Origin: Helicoverpa zea
Lineage: Eukaryota > Arthropoda > Insecta > Lepidoptera > Noctuidae
DNA length: 64,000 bases
Reading direction: 5' to 3'
Assembly (NCBI RefSeq): GCF_022581195.2
Contig: NC_061461.1
Span: forward strand, 8,246,001-8,310,000
Part shown: piece after piece, positions 44,101 to 56,365 of the stretch
How the letters are laid out: each line of letters starts with the position of its first letter
Numbering within the stretch: the first letter of the stretch is position 1
The notes under the pieces: generated by a model
Told to the model about the DNA's origin: nothing
Database searches by the model: none
What the model saw: only the letters and a program-made list of their open reading frames with translations
Made by a program: the position numbers and the translations under genes

Positions 44101-47100
44101 CAGTTCTATACCTAATAATAATTATAAATTACGTTTGTCACGTGATAATTACTCCCAGGACGTAGCGCAGTTACCTAGGTAATGATTTTTAGAATTCAAA
44201 AAGTCGAATCAATCTAGAATTGCATATAAGAGCCTTTATAGGCTTTACACTAATGACATGGCCTATTATACCTAAAATCAAAATACTTAATAGTTACATT
44301 TTTTATAAATATGTAATAAAGGTACACAGAAAGCCTGAACCAGTAAAAGTGTCGGTTGCGTTTTAATTTATCAAATCTTTACCAGTGAGGATATAGCTCC
44401 CTAAATAACTGTACTTACTGCATTTGAAATAAAAAAAAATAAAGTTTTAAAATACAAATGGTCCATAAACTAATATTAACGCAATTACGCTTCTCAAGAC
44501 ACACTACCAAAAAATTAGACCACTAAAGTTAAACAATATTTGCACGAACTGGGTCAAGTGCATTAAAATGTCTCCGCCACGAAGGTATGCCCATAAAGGT
44601 TCCTACCTCGTCTGATGAAACATGCAGATATGTAGGATTTACCAGTAATGTACGTGTTTCCCTACATTGCACATTTGTAATCAATGGCCCACGAGATATT
44701 AAGGGGATGTTGTTTACTCGAATTAATTGAAAAACTGACTTTTAAATATTATTTTTCAAATCAGAAATACATTTTTTGTTTGGTCTGTCTAGACGGCTTT
44801 CGTGGAATTATTTCTGCATTTATAATATCAATTTATTAATATTTAACTAATTGTATAGGTATTTTTTTTATTTACGTTACCTAGAAAAGATTTTAGTAGA
44901 TATATACTTGTTTTAATTTCTATATATTACTTTTCGGAATACCAAAAAATTGTATTTTATTGATATTTGATTACTCTTTAAGAAATATATTAATGTAAAT
45001 AAAGATTGACACATAGAACATTATTTATCCAATGTTTACTCACAAAAACATTATTTATCTTCTTACAAAAGATTATTCTATCGAATGTTGCAATAAATAA
45101 AGTGTAATAGACAATTACCATAATTTAAAACATATCTCACAGACGCACGGTATACGAATTATTACAAAAACGTACGCATATTAAACGCATGTGTTTTCTT
45201 AAATTACCTTTATTATGACAGCGCGTGTCCCCAAGGCTCTATTACAAAATAGCTCATGTTTGATCAAACCAAATGAATTTTTTTAACACGTTTGTCTTCT
45301 GAGGGTTATTTGGATAAAATAAAATAAGTATTATTGTTACTTGGTATTGAATTTTCATTTTTATGTGGCTGTAAGTAAGTAAGTAAGTGTAAGTGTTTTT
45401 AGTTTTGTCATGAAGAGTGGCCTTCTAAACAAATCTTAACGACAACTATTGCTCCATTCATTTAAATGCAGACAATCATTTTTAACAAACCTCAAAAAAG
45501 AGCAGATTCTCAATTCGTCGGATTTTTTTATTTTTATTTACATTACTACCTATCCAAAAAAATATGATAAATAAATATTCTTTTTAACAAATTAAGCATT
45601 GGTAAAAAATGCATAGCTTCTCCTTAAATCGCGTGATCCTATCGCGAAATGACTGCAGTGTAACGTTGCCTAACTATTCTGAATCAGTACCTTCACTCAT
45701 TAGTTGAAGCACTATTGCAATGCTTTACGAGCTAACCTTTTCAATAAACTACTATGCATTTGAATACTGAATTAGTTGGTTTATTTATGAAGTTTATGGG
45801 TAGTCAGAAGCCAGTAAGTCTGGCACCAGTCTAACCAAGGGGTATTGGGTTGCCTGGGTAACTGGGTTGAGGAGGTCAGATAGGCAGTCGCTTCTTGTAA
45901 AGCACTGGTACTCAGCTGAATCCGGTTAGACTGAAAGCCGACCCCAACATAGTTGGGAAAAAGGCCCGGAGGATGATGATGATGATTTATGAAGTTTATG
46001 TTAGGTACTTGTGAAATGACGGTATCCCCTAATTACATTAGGTTGGAGCTGGAGGAGGAGGATGATGATGATGATGATGAAGTTCAATAAAAAATACATT
46101 AAGTTATGGACGACCATAACATATTACTACTAACACATTTTATTAAATTGGTTCAAATGCTTTTCCGTGAAAAAATCTGATATTGCTACTCATGTTTAAT
46201 GATATATCAAAGATATTAATGTATTTATTCCAAACTAAAAATTTACATGAATCGGGCTGTAAATAAATGTTCTTAAGCTAATTTATATTTCCAGGCCTTT
46301 TAATGTCATTTCCACGGTATACGAGAGATAGCAAAAATACTTAGCTGGCTTTTTCTTCTTCCGCAGCGGACTTCATCCATCCTTGCAACAACACAGAGCC
46401 AGCGTGTCTCATAAAAGCGACGCAGGATGCAATACCACAGTTCTCCAAGGGTCTACCACATCTAGGAGTACCACCTTTAGACCCGTTTGTCATAGATGAG
46501 CTGCCCATACAGCTGCCGGGTATCAAGGTGACATTCTACGATGGAAAGGCGACGGGACTTCGAAAATGTCAAGTTTTGAACGTTGAGTAAGTTTCTGAAC
46601 ATCTACATGTATAGGGTTACTGTAGTTGGACGTATATACAGCAGTGTTAGGTTGAAGAGTCTGAAAGCAACAAATTGTAGGCTATAGTTGAAACATGAAA
46701 GTGAAAACATAAAACATCAAAATGATTTTCTGTATCCTTAAAATCGAAAGAGAAGATGGATCTTGCCAAATAATTCAAGTATACAAAATAACAAGTAGCA
46801 AAGTAACAGTATACAAAACCTTTTCTATGCAAGGACTTAGAGAAAATTGTTCAAAACTCTTGGCCTGTACCCTGAATCACATTTGAACAAAGAAACGATT
46901 ATATCCGCTTCAAATGGCTTCAAAAGCAAGGGGATTATCTTTGAAATTCCCGCGGTAAAGATGCTTTTGTCTACATAGAGACATTTAATGGCCGTAGTAT
47001 TATTCGGCCGTTATATTCTACGGCTATTGATTCATGTGCCATAAGCTTGGAAAAACCAAAGAACAAACATATTTTCACTAAGTTTTATTTACTAACTTTT

Positions 47101-50100
47101 TCATTCACGATCTTACTAAGGCTTTAGTAAGATCAGCCTAGCCCAGTTTTTATTTGGAGGTGACGTACAGTAGGTATCTTCTTCTTACATAATTCTATCT
47201 GATTCTATAGTTTTTTTCTCGTTCGGAGGAAACTAGTTATCCCACCAAAAAGAAACATTCAGTTACTTACTTTCTTTATTTTTAAAGCATATAAAACGTT
47301 TCAGCCGCTAAGTCTGAAAACCTAGAGTTACTTTCTGACAGATGGTTTTACACATTTTTAATTTTACTAATATTTGTTTTGATTGCCAGTCATTCAGAAA
47401 ATCCTGGATCAAAAGTTTGTAGCACACTTAAAGCGTTGAAGTTCGAAGTTTAAGCGCCGAGCTATATTAAGCTATAGTTTGCCAACGGTTTTAATCGTAT
47501 CGCTTCATGTAGCAAACGGCAATGTCTTTAAGTTTCAGACTATTGTGCCAAGTTGATATTAAACTGGACTTTGTGAATTTCAATGAAATGGCTATTGCTG
47601 ACACAAAGTATTCAGTAATAGAGAATGCAAAATCTTTATTTGACAGTTTCATAATAAACTCGACTGACCTTGATAATCATTTGGAACATCTTATATTTTT
47701 AAACAATGAAAATCAAGATAGGAAAGGATAAGATAGGATAGGAGTAAGGAAAGAGAAGACACCAAATAAAAATTTAAATAAGAGTAGAATGATCGTGTCT
47801 CATGATGCCAATGAATTAAAATCACAACACTCCTTTTTATAAGGCAGCCCGTCCATCCACAAATCTCCTTTTTATCATATTCTTCGTAATTCAAACGCTA
47901 CTTTAAAATAGCTGTTACTCAACGATTACTAAGGAAACCTTGCCTCACCGCAGTAGTGCGGTTTAATTCTCACGCCAACTGTGACTTGACGAAACCCTTT
48001 GTGTTTGTCTACTAAACATTCGTATGTTAAACAAATAGGACTTTTCAAGGATAAAATTAAATATTTGACCTGATTTTTGGAAATTTTGATTGCGTAACCA
48101 AGCCATAATTTACGGAATTATTTATTGAAAACGTCATAAAATCGTAGATGATGACCAATTAGGACCAATGCACAAATTAGGGAACCTGATCGATCATTGC
48201 AAAAGGACAATGTTCATATTATTATGTTAGCGCATCACATAGTTAGTCTGGTTAACAATATTTTCAAGAACACCAGTATTTTCAAAACCCTAAAAGATAC
48301 TTAATGAGATCTTAAAAGACCCGTATTAAGATTCAGACGATACTAACACTTCCCCACTTCCGACGATAGATGAAACAGCGCTTATCCCATACAGAGCCTT
48401 TCTGCAACGAAGTATAGAGCTTATTATGTTGTCGTCGGGTAAAAGGGTATGACATATCTAAATTGTTTTTCCTATTGTTATATGGCTCCGAGGGTTCTGA
48501 GATGTGGGATAAAAAGGCTTATAGAAACATTTTGTTTATAAATGATACATAAGTTGCTTAAAACTTTTGGGACTTCAAATGTTACTTTGGTACTGCTGTT
48601 TATAGGAAAATTTTAGATTTAGAACTCTCGAATGTCCATTTATTTATATTTAGCAAATTCCGAGATTTGCTCACATTTAAGTACCTACCTACCTAAAAAC
48701 TTATTTTCGTTTACTGACGACGGTATATAATGTTATCATGACTTTCACTTTTCAGAGCATATTTGGAAAAGAATATATTCAATTTGGATGTGCGGTGTAA
48801 CATCACGATCAAGGGCAAGTACACAGCAGTTGGAAGACTTCTGCTGTTTCCTATCAACGGAGAAGGAGACTCTAAGATCAAAATTTGTAAGCATCCTTTT
48901 ATTTTCATTGTTACTTGCTTATATAATAACTTACAAAATCTTACTGATCTATGTAGATGTCTTCATATCAGGAGAAATAATTATTTTTGCGATGTTGACC
49001 CGACTATTTACAGCAACAAAATATCCGTTTCTACGCTATTAATTTTCGGCCAGACAATAAATACTAAATATAAAGTTACAGTCTGTATTTTAAACAACCT
49101 TGGATTCCGAGAAACGCTTAACAAAGAGTCGAATAGATCAAAAGGAAGGGGAGCTATGCATCCCTATAGATAATTATAATTGCTGTGGAGGCGTTAAAGA
49201 GCAAATTCTGCGTAGTATGAAATTTTAAAGACCTAAAAGTAAGTTAGGATATTTGTATATTGGCGAAATTCACTATTTATTAATAGTGCCAGTATTTGAA
49301 ATATTTTATAGTGCTACTTTGTCTGTTTGTATATTGACGAAATCGAAATAGTTTTTACTACTGGTAGTTCTTTCAAAAACAGGAATGTTTATAGTCAGAA
49401 TGATATTGGATAATTAAAACCGAATGTTTAATTTAATAAAACCCAGCCAAAGCCGAGGTGAAATACTGGTTACGAGAAATCCACGAGTAAAATGAATTTA
49501 AATTGCCATGAAATTCTAAAGATTTCAATAGCGTCATACAATAAATGGAACATGAAAATAAATTGCAAACATCACTGGAATGCCTTCATGTATTCTATAA
49601 ACGGATACAATACCGAATCGCGATGAAATAGAAATCGCGCATTCGTTGGAGTATTAAATATTGAAAGTTGCTGCGAACGTACTCGCGGCGTATGCGCCTT
49701 TTGTTGAAGTGTCAGCAATGTGTGATTCGTGGATATTTTAATATTTACTTATAACAGGAAGAACACATTTACCACCACCATATAATTTTGAAGATTAGAT
49801 AGATTATTTCCTAATTAGTTTTTTAAGTCAACGATTGTGTTATTAAAATACTTTAATCTCAAATAATCGGCGTTTTGTCGGTTCATGTGCAGGGACAACT
49901 TAGGTACATAATGTGCTATAAATATTTTCGTAGGAACTTTACATTTTTGTAAAAGTCGTTCCTTTTAAGACTCACTGAAGTTATCTTCCGATTTTTGCAG
50001 ACGTGGTTAGTATTAAATCTGCAAGAAAAAAAACGAAAAACTGTGTACTAATTTACAATTTTTACTACGTTACAGTGAACTCGATCATCAAGCTGAACAT

Positions 50101-50730
50101 CAACACGAAGTACTTCAAGGACGCTGATGGACGCGATCACTTCGGTATCAAGAACTATAAGTACACGTTTGATTACGGAGAGAGAATTATCTACACCATC
50201 AACAACCTTTTCAAAGGGAATCCTGAATTAAGTGAGTATAGAGTTCATTGGTTTTACGTCTCATTAATTTATTGCATCTTCACTGATTTAAGGTGACACA
50301 CTATGCAGCAATCTCGGACTTACATTATTTGTAAACTCGTCTAAAAACGACGAAAGGTGGCAAGATGGTAAATTGAACGACATCATACTCACTCATATAA
50401 TACGCTCTGTAGTGGTTTCCATTTTGAAGTCTTTTAAATGTTGCTTGAAGTTCATCCAAAATTCTTCATAAATATTTTTACGAACTTCTATCTTTCAGTG
50501 TCTGGCGTGTTGTATGATTTCTGCCTATTGCAGTTTTTTAACCAGTATACCAAAATGTTCCAGGTAACACAGTATTACAGTTCCTGAACGAAAATTGGCG
50601 GATAGTAACCGAAGAGTTCGGTCAGCCAGTGGTAGACTATGCGATCAATGTCACTGTTAGTACGGCAAAGAAGTTCTTTGATGCTGTACCTTATGATGAG
50701 TTGCTTTATGTGCCTATACCTAAGTATTAG
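38177..50730 (+). CDS. T5: takeout/JHBP-family secreted protein with 8-kb first intron
   Basis: Five coding exons: 38177-38258, 46367-46586, 48756-48886, 50076-50231 and 50564-50730, 756 bases and 251 residues, with phases 1,2,1,1 as in T1-T4. Exon 1 encodes the signal peptide MCDSKYVLVFTLVSAASFVS ending YSAKFA. The junction codon then gives PDFIHPCNN, the takeout-like N-terminus shared with T6. Exon 2 has the cysteine pair (HPC...PAC) and GLPHLGVPPLDPFVI, then VTFYDGKATGLRKC. Exon 3 has VRCNITIKGKYTAVGRLLL and GEGDSKIK, exon 4 the beta-rich LNINTKYFKDADGRDH, and exon 5 FLNENWRIVTEEFGQPVVDY and KKFFDAVP. Exon 1 was chosen because its phase, hydrophobic core and PD(F/Y)IHPC junction match T6. 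A second in-frame acceptor 75 bases upstream of exon 4 (exon start 50001) would add 25 residues. The ligand is unknown. Confidence 0.85.
38859..40042 (+). mobile_element. Mariner element, internally deleted, perfect TIRs
   Basis: The 1184-bp element lies between TA dinucleotides (38857-38858, 40043-40044). Its terminal inverted repeats CGAGGGCGGGTCAATAAGTC...GTGAC are perfect for about 26-28 bp. It lies inside intron 1 of T5. The intact ends suggest that it could still be moved by a transposase supplied in trans (inference). Confidence 0.92.
39039..39957 (+). pseudogene. Mariner transposase, inactivated
   Basis: The first frame (39039-39464) holds the helix-turn-helix DNA-binding half: KWFTEFRCGRISTEDAERPG, then EIVEAVGISHGSMVSILNDH. 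It runs directly into QSKQWVSKGE after losing about 40 codons, which removes the VDETWIH block with the first catalytic Asp. Then WDARGIIHIDYL, HQDNASTH (second Asp) and YSPDLAPSDYFLFP (third Asp) occur in shifting frames, so there are at least two frameshifts. A mariner D,D34D enzyme is certain; the subfamily is not assigned. It cannot be active. Confidence 0.88.
40259..40376 (+). repeat. LINE 3' tail fragment (GATGAT family)
   Basis: GGCAGTCGCTC, TACTGGTACTCAGCTGCATC, AGTTAGACTCGAA and AAAAAGGCTAGGCAGATGAT follow the copy at 56984-57172. Confidence 0.55.
40511..40648. mobile_element. 140-bp MITE, copy 1 (T5 intron 1)
   Basis: Ends CCTTACTACAAAAACTTAAA and AAGTTTTTGTGGTAAGACGG, with an imperfect hairpin in the centre (GTCTAAAAAAATTTTGG / ATTTTTTTAGAC). 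A second copy lies reversed at 53795-53936. Confidence 0.7.
41470..42250. repeat. Degenerate repeat with internal direct duplication of about 170 bp
   Basis: ACCTCGTTTCATTTTTAAAC near 41782 and ACCTCATTACATTTTAAAAC near 41951 each start a block containing AACTGAGTTTT, ACTTTAATAG, TTTTTAATTTG, GCGCCATTTT or GTGCCATTTT and CTCGATGA(A/G)GTGGGATGA. No coding frame. It is probably a dispersed repeat of unknown class. Confidence 0.5.
42251..45800. other. T5 intron 1, distal part; nothing recognised
   Basis: AT-rich intronic DNA. GTAAGTAAGTAAGTAAGTGTAAGTG at about 45370 is a short tetranucleotide tract. No exon with family resemblance is visible. Confidence 0.35.
45802..45988 (+). repeat. LINE 3' tail (GATGAT family), good copy in T5 intron 1
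   Basis: GGGTAGTCAGAAGCCAGTAA, CTAACCAAGGGGTATTGGGT, GGTACTCAGCTGAATCCGGT, GAAAGCCGACCCCAACATAG and GGAGGATGATGATGATGAT. The GATGAT tail is the 3' end of the element, and a second GATGAT tract follows at 46059-46080. Confidence 0.7.
46590..48750. other. T5 intron 2; no gene inside
   Basis: TATCCCACCAAAAAGAAAC at 47239 carries the terminal motif of the fold-back elements, but no matching arm is seen. AGGATAAGATAGGATAGGA (about 47723) is a short purine-rich tandem tract. Small frames (47522, 47691) lack domains. Confidence 0.35.
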
Positions 50731-50937
50731 TAAGGATATTGAAAAACAAAATACGATACAAAGTCATATGACTTTAACTTTTGGAGCGACTCTATAAGTT
50801 GCTTAACTAACTTCTTGCGAAAATGTTTTACTGTATAAATTATTGTCTATGAACTTTTGGGCTATGTTTCAAAAAAATGTAATGCATCACTTTTTATTTA
50901 ATATTTAAGATTAGAAAGTGTTAGAAAGTGATCCAAA

Positions 50938-50943
50938 AATAAA
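50938..50943 (+). terminator. Poly(A) signal of T5
   Basis: AATAAA 208 bases after the stop. Another AATAAA lies near 51107. Either could be used. Confidence 0.5.
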
Positions 50944-51119
50944 TCGAGAGAGACATATTTTTAATCTATCCCCCAAAATGGAGGGTGTTCTAAATTCGTA
51001 TGTTTTTTATTTGTTTTCCTTCAAGCAACTTTTTTTGCATTGTATAAAATGTAAATTCAATGTAAGTAATTAATTAATTTTATTGTAAATAGTTATTTTT
51101 AAGCTTTTAATAAACCGGA

Positions 51120-52500
51120 CCAAACACTTTAATGAAAATTATGACATTCATATCAACTTATATGTGCATATCAACTTTTTTATGCTATTCACGGAAAAGC
51201 TATTATTAAACACAAATAAAAACAATTAGTTATATATGCCATAAGCTCATAAAAAACTTCCAGATATTCCAGATTTATAGTTTTGACATTTAAACCGAAT
51301 TAAAAACAGGTCTGACTAGTGTCAAATTGAATAAATTAATTGATCTATGGTAACCTGTGCATAATATCTCTATCTTATAAAACTGTAATCAAATGATGCA
51401 TAAAACTAATGCGCAAAAGATGCATAAAGCTTTAAAATTAATAAAGTTTCTATTTATAACTTATTAGGTATTTGCGGAGTATATTTTGTAAGTATTATTT
51501 TTAGCCACCTGTATAAAGCATAGATCTATAAGTGTATCGACGAACTTATATTTACGAATAAGGTACCTACCTATTGTCTTCAACATAACTTCTCTACCCA
51601 TAATCAACTAGGTCAGTGTTCTGGAAAAATCTCACGCATAATCCAGCCACTTATTTCTTCAATCTTGTGATGGCTTAATAAAGCTACAGACTTAAAGCAT
51701 TTGATTGGTTAAATCGAATTTCAAGCCAAAATAAACGCGCGTGTCTTTTTCTGGAATACAGACCTTAACGATCAAAATTCTGACGACAAATATCGAATTT
51801 ACTTTTTTTGTATAATTTCTAAACTTTATTCATAACTAGTGTAGTGTTGTAATTATAGAAATACGTAAATATATTTTAAATAAATATTTTTATCTAATAT
51901 AAGGTAAGGATTTATTATTTAATCTATAGCAATCCTGACTTGTTACATTCCAAATTACTTTTTCTTAAAAAATCATACCTACTTAATTGTGAATCATAAC
52001 GATTCACTCGAAAGCCGAAACTGAAATTATTATGATTTTTATCGTCGATTTTCTGAACCTTAACTATGAACTCCTTTCAGTAGTTTCTTTTATATTTTTG
52101 CTTGCTTTGATAGTTTGCAAATTGTTTCCTATGCAATTTAATTAACATCTAGTATTAATCGCATTAATCATCAAACTACATCTCTCACATAGAACTCACT
52201 TAACTACCAAAATGTTTTCCCAACTCTACACAATTTAATATTCTAATACGAACATTGTTCAAAACATGAGCAGTGTGTGTCTAATTCCTAAAACGCTTTG
52301 CATCTACTGGCAACACTGATTGTAAAGCACAGGACTTGAATGTATAACTAAGTGTGTCACAAATTAATTCATGGAAGCTTCTAAATTGTACTTTTGTGAT
52401 GGAAGACGAAAATAGATTGTGGATTCTGTGTAAATATTACTCGCCTACCAAGAAAAGTTGTAAGCAAGTAAGTATATAATCTTCTTCTATCAGCTGCAGG
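51120..52500. other. T5-T6 intergenic DNA, nothing recognised
   Basis: AT-rich, with no exon or repeat boundary that I can support. Confidence 0.35.
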
Positions 52501-52506
52501 TTTAAT

Positions 52507-52640
52507 TACCCAACAAGCCCGCTAGCCTAGTGCTGGTAAGTGCTACAACTGTGCACGGGTCGCGAGATCGATTCCTGGATTGAGCAGAAATCGATTTGTG
52601 AGTTTTCAGAATCTTTACGAGGCTACTCATGCTGTAATGC
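52507..52640 (+). repeat. SINE head fragment
   Basis: AGCCTAGTGCTGGTAAGTGC and GGGTCGCGAGATCGATTCCT resemble A and B boxes. AGCAGAAATCGATTTGTGAG follows, as after the head at 7079-7170. Diverged. Confidence 0.5.
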
Positions 52641-52649
52641 GGATTTCAT

Positions 52650-53790
52650 ATTTTTTAATATCATGTAATTATAATTTTGGTATACCAGTTTCAATCTCCT
52701 ATACTGTTCTGGCATAGCAACTGTTAGTAAACACTACATAAAAACTAAACAGACTTTAATTAAAATAACCAAAATCTTGTACCACTCATATTATAAAATC
52801 ACAAAAAATACCGAACCAGTTATTTTGATTAAGATCTTGGAATAATAAAGAGGTTTTTGTAACTGCCTCCTTTTTTTTCAAAAACATTTGATTCCATCTT
52901 TTTTAAGCGTCGTTACAAACTGGTCTATCTTACTATTTAGAGAAAAATAATTAAAAAACTACATTCGACATAATAAAAAATAGCAATTACGTAATTTCAG
53001 TTTTGTATAATTTTTCAACTTGGAAACTATGTAGAAACAGCCAACGGTTTTCATAGGCAGATACCTACACGGATTGCAAGGAAGCGTATACCCAAAATCT
53101 CTTTTGAAGTGTCATAAATATTAAACTAAAAATTGTTTCAGCCAAACAAGAGACAATCGCTCATAAACAAACGTAGATACAGATCAAACTGAGAACATCC
53201 TTTTTTTAAATTGTTAAAAAATATATTAAATAAATTCCACTCAACAAAACACGAAGAAAAATAAAAGCAAGCAACCTTGTAACAGTTATAAACAAAACAA
53301 CTAATTAAACCACATATTTAAGACAAGAAAATGATAAGTTTTCAAACGTTGATGATGCAACGTAATCTAAACCTCGTTTGGTGTTAACCTTTGTTAACTA
53401 ACACAAGTAATTATAGTATTTTCTAAACAAGCATTCACCAATCATTACTCTCGTAAAAAAAATGATTTTCTTAATGTATACTTCTATATTTTCGACTACT
53501 AGGAATATCTACAAATAAGTAATTAATTATACAAGTTTAATATATGTACTTTTGGTTCCTTGAATTTATTTCCTTTTCGGTTTATGATAACTTTTTCAAC
53601 AGAAATAGAAGCTAGTTTTAATTTTCAGAAATTATTTTGCCAAATATCTTAAAAAGATTTCGAGGAGCAAGTAAAGTGGAGAAGAGACTTAAGAAATGCT
53701 TATCCTACTTACAGCAGAAAAAGTCTTTCATAAAGAAAAACAGATTACATGCGACAGTAAGTTATTTATTATATTAATATTAGAAAGCTG
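52650..53790. other. Intergenic DNA, nothing recognised
   Basis: Very AT-rich, with no coding or repeat feature supported. Confidence 0.35.
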
Positions 53791-53794
53791 AACC

Positions 53795-53936
53795 GTCTTA
53801 CCACAAAAACTTTTTAACGTCAGTTTAAGCCTTGTCTAAAAAAATGACAAATTATGACGTTGACATATGGTTCATTTTGGAGCCACAATTTTTTTAGACA
53901 GGTGTAAAACAGGCGTTAATGTTTTTGTAGTAAGGC
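53795..53936. mobile_element. 140-bp MITE, copy 2
   Basis: The reverse complement of the copy at 40511-40648 along its whole length, with ends CGTCTTACCACAAAAACTTT and GTTTTTGTAGTAAGGCC. Two diverged copies confirm a mobile family. Confidence 0.75.
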
Positions 53937-54492
53937 CAGAAGTGTTTAATTTTTTGTTTTATAATAATCCAAGGAACTAGTGATTCGATTACAAAAATAT
54001 TTTCAGTTTTAAATAGCCTCATTATCGAGGAAGGCTTCTTTTTATCCGGATGCGTGAAGTGGTTCCCCCTACATGCTTGTAAAACCACCGGCAGAAGGTA
54101 GTTATATATAATAACATAGTTCATCCTGCTGTGTTACATCTCATCTAGATTTAGTCTCTGTATAAAAAAATACCAATATCAAAAACTCAAAAAATACATC
54201 CTTATTACGAAAACTATAGCACGGAAATAATTTCAAGGCTAAAACTAAAAAAAAAAACTAGATATTATGGGATTCGTTCACGCCTCAAAGCCTTCTTTTA
54301 AATAATATTGTTACAAAATAAAATATTCAAATGAATATGAATAACAAAGGGCTATGCGAAGAAACTCCTTCAGTTTGTGTTCCGTATCTTAAAACTGAAG
54401 GATATGCCTATATATGTAGTTTTAAAAAGATGACAGACGAAGGCTTAGAAACAAAGATTGCTTGTTTCTGAATCTTCATGAACTAACATTAT

Positions 54493-54650
54493 CTATACTA
54501 ATATAATAAAATAAAGAAGATTTTTTTTTGTTTGTTTTTAACCTAAAAGCTTCGAAAATACTGATCCGATTTGAAAAATTATTTCACTATTGGATAGTCA
54601 CTCTTCCTGAGTAGCATAAGCTATAATTTATCCTATTGGTTATAGAACCA
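54493..54650 (+). repeat. Helitron 5' fragment
   Basis: TCTATACTAATATAATAAAA, then TTTGTTTGTTTTTAACC and GAGTAGCATAAGCTATAATT. It has the usual 5' part, and the CTAG 3' end is missing. Confidence 0.6.
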
Positions 54651-55034
54651 ATTTACAAAAATTACAATGTTTATGCCAAGAGAGGATTCAGATACTAAAA
54701 GTACTTATAAACTTATATCAGGTACCGATCTGATTATCAATCAGGTATGTGAAACCAATACATTGCAATAAAATTACTATCACTACTATGTAATAAAGCA
54801 ATGCGTCATACCATCATTCCACGAGGATTAAGTAAATTATTACGACAATAATCAGTTTGATATAAGAGAAACATATAATTGTGCTACTAAGGTTACAAGC
54901 CTTGACCGACAAGAACAGTGATTAACATCCAGAACTATTTAAAATTAGGTACTTATGTTTCCTCGTAATATTTTCCTATGTCATTTTTCCTTCTTTGAGG
55001 TAAATTGTATCGGAAATTATACAATAGCGAATAC

Positions 55035-55260
55035 ATACCTTATGGATCCCAGTTTGTTTGTCGGCGACGGCTGCAGGTTTTGAAGGTGATCAGCCAGCAA
55101 TACTGGTACACTCTTTATTCCCTCAATCTTATAGTGCTAGGGGACAGCAAACCGACATAACGAGAGAAAGATCAGCCAGGCCCAGGACTGACTGCTCAAC
55201 GTGCTTTCCGATGAACGGAGTTGTATCAAAAACAATTTTCCACTTTTCAGGTTCCTTAAC
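55035..55260. repeat. Interspersed repeat, minor coding-looking frame
   Basis: GC-richer than its flanks. ACCGACATAACGAGAGAAAG and CCAGGCCCAGGACTGACTGC look like the body of a SINE/LINE 3' unit, and the 71-residue frame has no domain. Class not assigned. Confidence 0.35.
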
Positions 55261-55264
55261 AGCG

Positions 55265-56280
55265 ACAATATGAGGTAATGGACAAAAAAACTGGCAGTTG
55301 TTTTAAATTTACACAAACGCGGTAGGCAGTTTTACCTAGTTGTGAATTTATTAAACCTTGCTGGCACTATTTTTGGAAATTACACCGCCATGAGATCATG
55401 GTAGGTATCTGATTTGATTTTATAGTACCTGACCATCGCTAGCCAGTTAAAATCTTTTTAAGGGAGCGGTCATTGACCGGACTGTGATGAATAGTGTGGA
55501 TATGCGGAAAATACATTAAAATATATCTACACAGTTATTGATATCAATATACCCGCCACTCACAACGCATGATTGCTGTCACAGGATTTTCATTTACTTT
55601 TTATTAATATTTTCGGACTGAATACTCGGCGTTGATAATAAATCATCTATGGTGCTCAATAGACATTCTGTAGGTATTTAATTACGTTTTGATTTGTCCT
55701 TTACTGGCCATATTATTATGCTTCATTTTGGACATTGTTAATTATTATGTCAAACACATAATAATATCGCACATGCTATTGACATTTGTTAGAGTGGATT
55801 ACTTACTCTCCTTAATTATTTAGTTACTTTGTGACTAAATTGATATCTTTAATACTTATACGTTATATTTTCCGTGGTTGTTGTTGTTATTTAAAATTAA
55901 TGAAAATAATAATGATAGCCAAAAAATATTTTAATAAATCAAGGTAATTAACTCAGTACCTACATACCTTTTAATTAACCTTTGTTTTGAATGATCGTAA
56001 AAACATTTTTTTATCTGTTTGTTTATAAATAATACCCTGTAATGAGTTTAAGTCACAGTTATCTAAGGAACATTGAATCATCTGCAAAATATTTTCCAAT
56101 GTAACTAAAATTCGTCTTACGAAATCAATTTTTCGAAATATTATCGAATCGAATGTATTTGTGTTCTATCTAAGCGCTAATTACAGAATTAATAGCGTTA
56201 ATTGGTCGCACAGGTTCGTCTCGGAGCGTTCGTCCGCTTACAATGTCGGCAGTTGAAGGTCTCATAATAGTCTTTCCGTT
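55265..56280. other. Upstream flank of T6, AT-rich
   Basis: No exon or repeat recognised. The last 80 bases become GC-richer (GGAGCGTTCGTCCGC), which may belong to the T6 promoter. Confidence 0.35.
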
Positions 56281-56287
56281 TAGTCGA

Positions 56288-56293
56288 TATATA
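56288..56293 (+). promoter_or_regulatory. TATA box and initiator of T6
   Basis: TATATA is followed 30 bases later by ATACAGTTGT (initiator-like ACAGTT near 56319), then a leader of about 45 bases to the ATG. The spacing is right for a focused insect promoter. Confidence 0.6.
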
Positions 56294-56365
56294 GCTGTAA
56301 TACTCGCGCGTTGACGATACAGTTGTAAACCCTCCTTTAATTGTTGAACATAGTGCTGGCCGAAA

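Noticed and set aside
45965..46080. GATGAT tracts as regulatory or CRISPR-like repeats
   Set aside because: They are the short tandem 3' tails of LINE copies, with no spacer structure.
48763..49173. 136-residue frame
   Set aside because: Only its first part is T5 exon 3 (48756-48886); the rest reads into the intron beyond a good donor.
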